DNA from: an uncultured Prevotella sp. | GTDB taxonomy: Bacteria > Bacteroidota > Bacteroidia > Bacteroidales > Bacteroidaceae | Length of the DNA: 6,598 bases | NCBI GenBank assembly: GCA_946623195.1 | Contig: CAMOQW010000079.1 | Coordinates: 1 to 6,598 of the forward strand | Direction: 5' to 3' | Part shown: positions 1-5,927 of the stretch, in pieces | Position numbering within the stretch: the first letter of the stretch is position 1 | Layout: each line of letters starts with the position of its first letter | Program-made: the position numbers and the translations under genes | The notes under the pieces: model-generated | The model's database searches: none | What the model was told of the DNA's origin: nothing | What the model saw: only the letters and a program-made list of their open reading frames with translations

Positions 1-58
1 CAACCTCGGGGAAGACGGCATCCACGTAGCAGGGGATAAATAGTCCTATTTTCATCAT
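1..58 (-). CDS. lutA: LutA/YkgE-type (Fe-S)-binding oxidoreductase subunit, N-terminal fragment
   Basis: Only the first 19 codons are in the window; the gene continues off the left edge. Read on the minus strand they give MMKIGLFIPCYVDAVFPEV followed by a partial Gly codon. The pattern of a short beta strand, then C-x2-D-x3-FPEVG, is the characteristic start of LutA/YkgE proteins, CCG-domain Fe-S proteins of about 240 residues. LutA acts with LutB and LutC to oxidise L-lactate to pyruvate in the cytoplasm. There are two tandem ATG codons, at 58-56 and 55-53; the second gives the usual MKIGLF start, and nothing seen decides between them. No clear Shine-Dalgarno sequence precedes either. The gene lies 75 bp downstream of a lactate permease on the same strand, which supports the assignment and suggests co-transcription. 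A different CCG-domain protein, such as a glycolate oxidase GlcF-like or heterodisulfide reductase-like subunit, is possible, but these usually do not start this way. Confidence 0.8.
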   Translation of the reverse strand, partial: MMKIGLFIPCYVDAVFPEV

Positions 59-104
59 TTAATGTAATAAGTGTTAATTCTCACATTGGGACAGCGGCAG
101 CAAA

Positions 105-133
105 TTTTTCACTTTTCACTGTTCCCTTTTCCC
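105..133. repeat. Short pyrimidine-only repeat tract between the permease and lutA
   Basis: Apart from single A and G interruptions, the plus strand here is all C and T. It contains the near-repeats TTTTTCACTTTTCACT and GTTCCCTTTTCCC, so the transcript of the minus-strand genes would be purine-rich (GGGAAAAGGGAAC, then AGTGAAAAGTGAAAAA). It lies immediately after the permease stop codon and fills the first part of the 75-bp gap before lutA. It ends in AAAATTTG (minus strand), a one-mismatch version of the TAnnTTTG promoter box, but I see no convincing upstream partner element. The function is unknown; it may be simple intergenic low-complexity sequence. Confidence 0.5.
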
Positions 134-1738
134 TTAAATAACGTGTAGTCCCAGGAATACCATGAGACCGTTCATCAGTATCCAGAAGAGGGCGAACGGC
201 ATGGTCTTGCGCATGATGTCGCCGTCCTGTCCCTCCATGTCGCAGGCTGCCGTGGCAATGGCTATCGATTGCGGGGACAACAGTTTTCCGCCCTCGGAAC
301 CGGCACAGTTGGCGGCGGCCAGCCAGTTGGTCTCGTTGCCTGCCACACCGAAGAACGTTCCTTGGTTTACTAGTCCCAGGTCGCTGGCTGCCGTCGCTTG
401 CAGCTTGCCAAACAGGATGTTGGCGTTGGTGGCGGAACCTGTGACAAAGGTGCCGATAGAACCAATCAGCGGTGCGAAGAACGGGAAGGCTGCACCGGTC
501 AGCAGCACAAGACCCTTGGCGATGTCGTTGGTCATGCCGGTGTTGTTCATCAGCATGGCCATGGCTACGAGGCAGCAGATGGTGACCACCGTCTTCTGCA
601 GATTCAGCGTGGTCTTGGCGAGCAGTCTCATCAGTGCGCCGAACGACATGCCCTGTATCAGTCCGCCGATGACGGCACCCAGGAAAATCATCAGACCGGC
701 ATTCGACAGCCAGCCAAACTTAAACGTATTGCCGATGACGGGCAGGTCGAACTTGGTGACGAGCGTGCTGTTAAGGAATTCGTTCACGGCAGGGACAATC
801 TTGCTGCTGATGAGGATGAAGAAGATAATCAAGCCGTAGACACTCCACGCCTTGAGCGTCTTGACAACACCGAAGCGCACGTGCTCGACATGAACGGTGT
901 CCTTTTCTGCCTCATGGCGCAGAAACAGTTTGTTGTATATCAGCATAGCGGCGATGGCAGCAACGGAACCGAGAATAGCGGGCGTCTCAGGACCAATCCA
1001 GTGGGCGCAGCCGAACTGCACGGTGATGGAGCAGGTGCCTACAAACAGGGCGATAGCGATGTTCTTCAAAATCTTTGTCCTGTCTGTCATCATCAGAATA
1101 AGGAATGGTGTGAGATAGAACATCAGCGAGAGCTGTAATATAATAAAGGTAGCCACCTCACAGAGTTCCTCGGGGGTTGCCGTGCCACTGGCTGCCACCT
1201 GATTAGCCAGTGTCGTAGCGGGCAGGCCCACAGCTCCGAAGCCTACGGCAACAGTATTGGCTACCAAACAGATGACGGCTGAGAACATGGGCTTGAAACC
1301 TAGGCCTATCAGGATGGCTGCCGGGATAGCCACAGCAGTGCCGAAGCCTGCCATGCCTTCGAGCACGCCGCCCAAACCCCACGTCAACAGCAACACCAGC
1401 AGCCCCTTGTCGGAGGTCATCTGGATGAACTGCGTCTTGATGGTCTCAATCTCCTTCGTCTCGCACAGAATGTTGTAGCTGAAGATGGCGCAGATGATAA
1501 TCAGGATGATGGGGAAACACGCCTTGAGTAATCCCTCAATCACCGACCACAGCGTGATGCCGTAAATGGACGTCCCGGCAAACTTCTCGGGAACGATGTC
1601 CATGCCCGGTACGGCAAACAGGGCCAACAAAATAGTCACTACGAGCGTGATAATGGCGCTCCAGTATCCGGACACTTTGAAGCCCATCATCAGCACGATG
1701 AGCAACACGATAGGAATGACGGAAATGAATGCTGTCAT
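134..1738 (-). CDS. lldP: L-lactate permease, LctP/LldP family
   Basis: An inner-membrane lactate transporter of the LctP family (TC 2.A.14), which imports lactate, and often glycolate, with protons. From the chosen start it is 534 residues, close to the roughly 550 of E. coli LldP. It has many hydrophobic segments, beginning at about residues 4-20 and 25-44. Family hallmarks visible are the GGVLEGMAGFGTAVAIPAAI region (about 123-142), CLVANTVAVGFGAVGLPATTL (about 157-177), the C-terminal GSIGTFVTGSATNANILFG (about 426-444) and NCAGSEGGKLLSPQSIAIA (about 477-495). The start was placed at ATG 1738-1736 (MTAFISVIP). The open frame extends 37 codons further upstream to 1849, but that extension is charged, runs through the promoter and overlaps the divergent promoter region. 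No Shine-Dalgarno sequence precedes the start, which is common in Bacteroidota. The lutA start follows 75 bp downstream with no terminator between, so an lldP-lutA operon is likely. Confidence 0.93.
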   Translation of the reverse strand: MTAFISVIPIVLLIVLMMGFKVSGYWSAIITLVVTILLALFAVPGMDIVPEKFAGTSIYGITLWSVIEGLLKACFPIILIIICAIFSYNILCETKEIETIKTQFIQMTSDKGLLVLLLTWGLGGVLEGMAGFGTAVAIPAAILIGLGFKPMFSAVICLVANTVAVGFGAVGLPATTLANQVAASGTATPEELCEVATFIILQLSLMFYLTPFLILMMTDRTKILKNIAIALFVGTCSITVQFGCAHWIGPETPAILGSVAAIAAMLIYNKLFLRHEAEKDTVHVEHVRFGVVKTLKAWSVYGLIIFFILISSKIVPAVNEFLNSTLVTKFDLPVIGNTFKFGWLSNAGLMIFLGAVIGGLIQGMSFGALMRLLAKTTLNLQKTVVTICCLVAMAMLMNNTGMTNDIAKGLVLLTGAAFPFFAPLIGSIGTFVTGSATNANILFGKLQATAASDLGLVNQGTFFGVAGNETNWLAAANCAGSEGGKLLSPQSIAIATAACDMEGQDGDIMRKTMPFALFWILMNGLMVFLGLHVI

Positions 1739-1780
1739 AGGGGGGCGTATTGTTTTGCGATTAGTTTTATAAGTTGTTGG

Positions 1781-1788
1781 CAAATATA
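1781..1788 (-). promoter_or_regulatory. Predicted -7 box for the permease (lldP-lutA) transcript
   Basis: On the minus strand this reads TATATTTG, an exact match to the Bacteroidetes -7 consensus TAnnTTTG. It lies 42 bp upstream of the chosen permease start codon, leaving a leader of roughly 35 nt. The expected -33 TTG is not clearly present at the right distance (about 1806-1815), so this half is weak and may depend on an activator. The box is the mirror image of the one serving the divergent dehydrogenase gene. Confidence 0.65.
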
Positions 1789-1831
1789 CGCATTTTTTTC
1801 TAAACGACACATCTTTTTCGCTTTTTTTTCG

Positions 1832-1839
1832 TATATTTG
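1832..1839 (+). promoter_or_regulatory. Predicted -7 box for the FAD/Fe-S dehydrogenase gene
   Basis: TATATTTG exactly matches the Bacteroidetes -7 consensus TAnnTTTG. It lies 26 bp upstream of the ATG at 1866, implying a very short leader of about 20 nt. No TTG occurs at the usual 17-23 nt upstream; only T-rich sequence (TTTTTCG at 1814-1820) is nearby. The missing -33 element is shared with the divergent permease promoter. Confidence 0.65.
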
Positions 1840-1865
1840 CCGCAAACAACTAACAAACGCTGCAT

Positions 1866-4800
1866 ATGAACAATCATTTTTTATCAGAATTAAGGCAGGT
1901 GATTCCTGCTGAACGTATCTATACCGACGAACTCCGCCGGCTGGGGTGGGGTACTGATGCCAGTTTCTACCGACAGATTCCGCAGGTCGTGGTACGTAGC
2001 GACGGTGAGGAGGAAATCTCCAGGATTGTCCAACTATGTAAGAAATACAAGCTGCCCTTCACGTTCCGTGCTGCCGGCACATCGCTTTCCGGCCAGAGCT
2101 GTACGGATTCGGTGCTCATCGTGGCGGGCAAGCATTGGGAGAAGTGTTCTCTCTCGGATTCTTGTGAGACAATCACTCTCCAGCCAGGTATTGTTGGAGC
2201 ACGTGTCAACGAGATGCTACGGAACCACGGACGTGTCTTCCCGCCCGACCCGGCGTCCATTGGCAGTGCGATGGTTGGCGGCATCGTGGTGAATAATGCC
2301 TCGGGCATGAACTGCGGTGTGCATGCCAATAGCGACAGGATGATGGTTTCGGCACGTATTGTTCTAACGGATGGTACGGTGCTTGATACGGGCGATGCAG
2401 CCAGTCGGGAACAGTTTGCACGTTCACATCCTGAGTTCATGGCGCGTATAGAAGGTTTGCGTGACAAGGTGCGTGCTGACGACAAGCTTCGCGAGCGTAT
2501 AATAAAAAAGTATAGCATCAAGAATGTTACAGGATTGAACCTGCGCCCACTGGTGGCTTACGACGACCCGTTCGACATCATCGCGCATAGCATTGTCGGT
2601 TCCGAAGGTACACTGGCCTTCCTTTCCGAGGTGACGATGAAGACGCTGAAGGACTATCCCTTCAAGGCCTCGGCAATGGTGTACTTCCTCACGATGAAGG
2701 AGAGTTGCGAGGCTGTGGTGGCCATGAAGAAACTGAAGGCTGGCGACGAGGATATCGAGATGAGTGCCGAGAACCTGATGGTGAAATCGGCCGAGATGCT
2801 GGACTATAAGTCGCTGTCGTCTGTTGATGACCCCGTATATCTGCAGTATAAGCAGGATGTGGATGCTGGCAAGATAGCGGGCGTGGAGCCTGGCGACTAT
2901 CACAACCTGACTGCAATACTGACTGAGACCAAGGGCATAACCCACGAGCAACTGCTGGAAAAGATAGAGAGGATTAAGGAGTGCCTGGGTCAGTTTAGCC
3001 TGTATGTCCCAGCCGAATTTACTGAGGATCCTGCCGTCTATGGCAAGTACTGGGCCATCCGCAGTGGCATCTTCCCGAGTGTAGGCGGTACGCGTCCTGT
3101 GGGCACATCGTGCCTGATAGAGGATGTGGCATTCCCGATAGAATCGCTGCCTGAGGCTACCGTGAAACTGCAGAAGCTGATAGCCGATCATGGCTACGAC
3201 GATGCTTGCATATATGGCCACGCATTCGAGGGCAACTATCACTTTATCCTGAACCAGAGCTTTGCCGATGAGCACGAGGTGGCACGCTATGCCGAGATGA
3301 TGCGCGATGTGGCTAAGCTGGTGGTCGAGGACTACGATGGTAGCCTGAAGGCTGAACACGGCACGGGTCGCAACATGGCGCCATTCGTAAAATATGAGTG
3401 GGGCGATAAGGCCTACGGGATAATGTGCGAACTCAAGCAGATATTCGACCCCGAAGGTCTGCTGAACAGGGGCGTAATCTTCAATGATGATCCGGATTGC
3501 TTCATCAAGTGTCTGAAGCCACTGCCTGTGCTCGACTTCGACTTTGACAGTGTGCCTGATGGCGGACACTATCTGATGGACCCAACGCTGTCGACTGCCA
3601 AGGAGACCATCGAACAGGTGAAGCGTGCCAACAAGTGTATCGAGTGCGGATTCTGCGAGGTAAACTGTATGTCGTGCGGACTCACCCTGTCCAGTCGTAT
3701 GCGTATCGCCGTACAGCGCGAGATATGCTATCTCACTAAGACGGGTGCCGACCCTGAGCGATTGGCCACTCTAAAGAAACAATACAAGTACTATGGCGAC
3801 CAGACTTGCGCCACCGACGGACTGTGTTCTACATCGTGCCCCATGAAGATTAACACGGGCGAACTGACTCACTTGATACGACAGATGGATATGAACGAAA
3901 GTCCTACAGGATATAAGTTGGGCGAGTTTGCTGCCAACCACATGGCTGGCATCAAGAGTGGACTGCGAGTGGTGCTGGATGTGGCCCACGCAGCACATAT
4001 CACGCTGGGTCCTAAGATGATGACTAGCATCTGTAGAAGTATGAACAAGATGGGCATGCCGCTATGGACCACAGCCATGCCTAAGAAGCACCGCCAACCC
4101 AAGAAGAGCGACCTGACGCAGTTTATCATCGAGAAGTCGATTCCACACAAGGAGGTGTCGCACTCAGAACTGAAGGTGGTATACTTCCCCAGCTGTATCA
4201 ATCAGACAATGGGACAATCCAAGCATGGCGGAAAGATTCACGACTTGGTTGATGAGGTTATCCAACTGATGGCCAAGGCTGGCTACGAGGTTATCTTCCC
4301 GGATGGCATGGAACGTATGTGTTGCGGACAGATATGGGAGTCGAAGGGAATGCTCGACATCGCCGATCGCAAGAGTGCCGAACTCGAGACAGCACTGTGG
4401 AAGGCCAGCGAGGAGGGCAGATATCCTGTTCTCTGCGCCCAGAGTCCATGTCTGCATCGCATGAAGAAGGTAATGCACAAGATGAAACTCTACGAACCGG
4501 CAGAATTCATCATGAAGTATCTGGTGCCCCGACTGGATTTCCATCCTATCGATCGCCATATCGCCTTACACCTCACGTGTTCCACACGACTGATGGGTGT
4601 GGACAAGGATATGATAGCGTTGGCTAAGCTATGCTCGCACAATGTGTTCCTGCCTGAGGGCGTGGGTTGTTGCGGATTTGCAGGTGATCGTGGTTTCACA
4701 TTCCCCGAACTTAACAGCTACGGCCTGCGCAAGCTCCGCCCGCAGATAGAGGCCAACGGCATAGAGGTGGGCTACAGCAATAGCCGTACCTGCGAAATCG

Positions 4801-4880
4801 GACTTGAAACCAATTCGGGGATACCATACATGAGTATAGTTTATCTGGTTAACGAGTGTACAACAGCAAAGAAGGCCTGA
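1866..4880 (+). CDS. FAD-binding and (Fe-S)-binding dehydrogenase, D-lactate / D-2-hydroxyacid type (YdiJ/Dld-like)
   Basis: A 1004-residue three-part oxidoreductase, similar in size to E. coli YdiJ. The FAD-binding (PCMH-type) domain covers about residues 38-260, with FRAAGTSLSGQS at 67-78, PPDPASIGSAMVGG at 126-139 and GSEGTLAFLSEVT at 245-257. The FAD-oxidase C-terminal domain covers about 265-540, with YGHAFEGNYHF at 450-460 and EHGTGRN at 497-503. A ferredoxin-like region follows, with C591, C594, C597, C601 and then C648, C654, C658 in CATDGLCSTSCP. Two CCG/heterodisulfide-reductase-type repeats end the protein (C777 with C819-C820-G821, and C905 with C935-C936-G937). Known relatives oxidise D-lactate or D-2-hydroxyglutarate, with electrons moving from FAD through Fe-S clusters to quinone or another acceptor. 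The divergent permease and LutA favour D-lactate here; that is context-based inference. The start has no Shine-Dalgarno sequence but sits 26 bp after a good promoter box. The residue after C601 is Met rather than the usual Pro, and there is an extra Cys at 604. Confidence 0.9.
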   Translation: MNNHFLSELRQVIPAERIYTDELRRLGWGTDASFYRQIPQVVVRSDGEEEISRIVQLCKKYKLPFTFRAAGTSLSGQSCTDSVLIVAGKHWEKCSLSDSCETITLQPGIVGARVNEMLRNHGRVFPPDPASIGSAMVGGIVVNNASGMNCGVHANSDRMMVSARIVLTDGTVLDTGDAASREQFARSHPEFMARIEGLRDKVRADDKLRERIIKKYSIKNVTGLNLRPLVAYDDPFDIIAHSIVGSEGTLAFLSEVTMKTLKDYPFKASAMVYFLTMKESCEAVVAMKKLKAGDEDIEMSAENLMVKSAEMLDYKSLSSVDDPVYLQYKQDVDAGKIAGVEPGDYHNLTAILTETKGITHEQLLEKIERIKECLGQFSLYVPAEFTEDPAVYGKYWAIRSGIFPSVGGTRPVGTSCLIEDVAFPIESLPEATVKLQKLIADHGYDDACIYGHAFEGNYHFILNQSFADEHEVARYAEMMRDVAKLVVEDYDGSLKAEHGTGRNMAPFVKYEWGDKAYGIMCELKQIFDPEGLLNRGVIFNDDPDCFIKCLKPLPVLDFDFDSVPDGGHYLMDPTLSTAKETIEQVKRANKCIECGFCEVNCMSCGLTLSSRMRIAVQREICYLTKTGADPERLATLKKQYKYYGDQTCATDGLCSTSCPMKINTGELTHLIRQMDMNESPTGYKLGEFAANHMAGIKSGLRVVLDVAHAAHITLGPKMMTSICRSMNKMGMPLWTTAMPKKHRQPKKSDLTQFIIEKSIPHKEVSHSELKVVYFPSCINQTMGQSKHGGKIHDLVDEVIQLMAKAGYEVIFPDGMERMCCGQIWESKGMLDIADRKSAELETALWKASEEGRYPVLCAQSPCLHRMKKVMHKMKLYEPAEFIMKYLVPRLDFHPIDRHIALHLTCSTRLMGVDKDMIALAKLCSHNVFLPEGVGCCGFAGDRGFTFPELNSYGLRKLRPQIEANGIEVGYSNSRTCEIGLETNSGIPYMSIVYLVNECTTAKKA

Positions 4881-4896
4881 TCGGCCTTCCTTGCTG
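4864..4896. terminator. Probable bidirectional terminator hairpin overlapping a stop codon
   Basis: CAGCAA (4864-4869) and GAAGGCC (4871-4877) pair with GGCCTTC (4883-4889) and TTGCTG (4891-4896). This gives a 13-bp stem broken only by an A/C mismatch at 4870/4890, with a 5-nt loop TGATC. The loop contains the TGA stop codon (4878-4880) of the FAD/Fe-S dehydrogenase. The convergent SGNH hydrolase ends at 4919, so one stem could end transcription from both sides. No run of T follows the stem on the plus strand, and the minus-strand side is only moderately T-rich, so it is not a classical intrinsic terminator. It could instead protect the 3' end of the messenger RNA. Confidence 0.65.
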
Positions 4897-4918
4897 GCGA
4901 TGGCAAATCATCGTCCTA

Positions 4919-5728
4919 TTAGAACGTGCAGGGTAATGCACTGAGCTGATAATACAGGGTGCGGGCCATACGCTCGTGCCCTTTGTCGTTGGGATGTAGC
5001 CGGTCAACCTGTGGGTCGGCAAAGTATTGCGCATATTCATCCATCATCGGATACAGTCCGCTCACGGCATTCAGGTCGATAACGGGCAAGGCCCAGATGT
5101 TGCCTGCTTCTTTCACGGCGGCAATATATTCCTCCATGTAGATGCCACACTGGTTCGTGTAGTCTTCCGTGCATTGCCAGTTCTTTTCGTTCCTGTAGAA
5201 CTGGGCGCGATGAATAGGGGTGAGCAGCACAATTTGCTTGGTGGGATACATCCGCTTCACCTTGTCTATGGCAATATTGATTCGTCCACGATACGTATTG
5301 CCGTCCATACTCATATAGCGGCGCTTGCGGTCAACCAGCTTCTTGGGTTGCCCATGGCCGTACATCACTTTTTCTTCTTTCTCCTCATACCATTGCCCGA
5401 TGGGCACGCCGTTGTTATAGTCGTTAGTGCCAATGAAGATAAGGATGGCATCAACAGAGTCACCGTGTTCTTCCCGCAGCTTATCTGCCTGACGGGGAAT
5501 ATCGTTCCATTGACGCCCGCTCACGGCATAGACATACGGGGTGATGCCTAGCCACTCTTGCAGGAAATTCCAGTATTTTTTCTTCGAGGCTTTATTACGT
5601 GGGTCGGTTATCGAGTCTCCAAAATAAGCCACCCGTTTCTGCATCCAGGGATGTACAAAAGAAGTTTGTGCCTGAACAGAGCCACACAGTAATGCAGCCC
5701 AAATCAATAAAATAATCTTTCTTTTCAT
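4919..5728 (-). CDS. Exported SGNH/GDSL-family hydrolase (esterase-like)
   Basis: A 269-residue secreted or periplasmic hydrolase of the SGNH superfamily, which removes acyl groups such as acetyl from sugars, or cleaves lipid esters; the substrate cannot be told from sequence. Residues 1-20 form a signal peptide (KRK, a hydrophobic stretch, then VQA before Q21). C15 lacks a proper lipobox, so it is probably not a lipoprotein. All four SGNH blocks are present: the nucleophile S39 in YFGDSITDP (35-43), G71 in AVSGRQWND, N102 in IGTNDY (99-104), and D242/H245 in DRLHPNDKGH (242-251). A charged insert after the Asn block (about 110-148, WYEEKEEK to YRGRIN) recalls Bacteroidales members of the family. 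The start at 5728-5726 is fixed by the signal peptide. The gene converges with the dehydrogenase (38-bp gap) and diverges from a BI-1 family gene. Confidence 0.9.
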   Translation of the reverse strand: MKRKIILLIWAALLCGSVQAQTSFVHPWMQKRVAYFGDSITDPRNKASKKKYWNFLQEWLGITPYVYAVSGRQWNDIPRQADKLREEHGDSVDAILIFIGTNDYNNGVPIGQWYEEKEEKVMYGHGQPKKLVDRKRRYMSMDGNTYRGRINIAIDKVKRMYPTKQIVLLTPIHRAQFYRNEKNWQCTEDYTNQCGIYMEEYIAAVKEAGNIWALPVIDLNAVSGLYPMMDEYAQYFADPQVDRLHPNDKGHERMARTLYYQLSALPCTF

Positions 5729-5732
5729 AGTC

Positions 5733-5786
5733 TTTAAGTAATATCCTCGCCTTTAAATAATATTCGTTTTTAAGTAATATCCTCGC
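5733..5786. repeat. 18-bp tandem repeat (three units) in the leader of the SGNH hydrolase gene
   Basis: TTTAAGTAATATCCTCGC occurs exactly at 5733-5750 and 5769-5786. The 18 bp between them (5751-5768, CTTTAAATAATATTCGTT) is a degraded copy that keeps TTTAA, TAATAT and CG. The array starts 4 bp before the SGNH hydrolase start codon and runs back to its promoter box, so it makes up nearly the whole untranslated leader. On the transcript strand each full unit reads GCGAGGATATTACTTAAA, which includes a purine-rich GCGAGGA. The likely origin is slippage or duplication; a role in translation control is possible but unproven. Confidence 0.85.
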
Positions 5787-5816
5787 AAAAGTACGAATTA
5801 AAATCCTTGTTAACAA
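5786..5816 (-). promoter_or_regulatory. Predicted promoter of the SGNH hydrolase gene
   Basis: On the minus strand this reads TTG (5816-5814), 20 nt, then TACTTTTG (5793-5786). This matches the Bacteroidetes housekeeping consensus TTG-N(17-23)-TAnnTTTG exactly in both elements. The leader would be about 50 nt and is filled by the 18-bp tandem repeat; the last repeat unit abuts the -7 box and shares one base with it. Confidence 0.75.
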
Positions 5817-5843
5817 GTTTTTTATTCTTTTTTAATAATAACA

Positions 5844-5875
5844 TTTGCACACACTCGAAATAATGTGTATCTTTG
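5844..5875 (+). promoter_or_regulatory. Predicted promoter of the BI-1 family gene
   Basis: TTTG at 5844-5847, a 20-nt spacer and TATCTTTG at 5868-5875 form a consensus Bacteroidetes promoter (TTTG-N20-TAnnTTTG). The leader to the ATG at 5928 is about 45 nt. Its -33 element is only 28 bp from that of the divergent SGNH promoter, with a T-rich stretch between (about 5818-5833), so the two promoters are back to back. Confidence 0.8.
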
Positions 5876-5927
5876 CCCCCGATTAACAATAAAAAGAGAT
5901 ATAGTAACAAAAAAGAAAGGAAATAGT

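Larger units (their letters stand above)
1779..1841. repeat. 12-bp perfect inverted repeat formed by two divergent promoters
   Basis: The left arm GGCAAATATACG (1779-1790) and right arm CGTATATTTGCC (1830-1841) are exact reverse complements separated by 39 bp, with the centre near 1810. The similarity extends outwards: GTTGTT directly precedes the left arm (1773-1778), and AACAAC (1845-1850) follows the right arm after a 3-nt insertion. Each arm holds the -7 element of a divergent transcript, so the repeat mirrors the promoter cores and the probable first transcribed bases. The space between the arms holds two T-rich runs (about 1792-1799 and 1822-1829). Confidence 0.75.

Noticed and set aside
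398..1138. A 246-codon plus-strand frame within the permease region.
   Set aside because: It lies antisense to the well-supported permease and its product is low-complexity, rich in His, Gln, Asp and Glu, with no recognisable domain.
1779..1841. The inverted repeat as transposon ends or a recombinase-invertible promoter.
   Set aside because: The 39-bp interior holds no gene, the arms coincide exactly with promoter boxes, no target-site duplication is seen, and inverting the interior would not swap promoter direction.
1739..1849. A 37-residue N-terminal extension of the lactate permease (start at 1849).
   Set aside because: It runs across the predicted promoter box at 1781-1788 and overlaps the divergent promoter, its sequence is charged and unlike the family, and the M at 1738 gives the normal start of LctP proteins.
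2424..3569. A 381-codon open frame on the minus strand inside the dehydrogenase gene.
   Set aside because: It is wholly antisense to a strongly recognisable enzyme, its translation is rich in His, Leu and Gln without family motifs, and codon bias of the real gene explains the lack of stops.
4898..4913. A small second hairpin (CGATG, 6-nt loop, CATCG) in the gap between the convergent genes.
   Set aside because: A 5-bp stem is expected by chance at this length and no T-run follows; the neighbouring 13-bp stem is a much better terminator candidate.
5595..5816. A minus-strand frame translating the 18-bp repeat as a repeated ARILLK peptide.
   Set aside because: The repeat unit is a multiple of three, so any frame through it gives a repeated peptide. 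The frame overlaps the SGNH signal-peptide region in another phase, and its start would lie upstream of or within the promoter.
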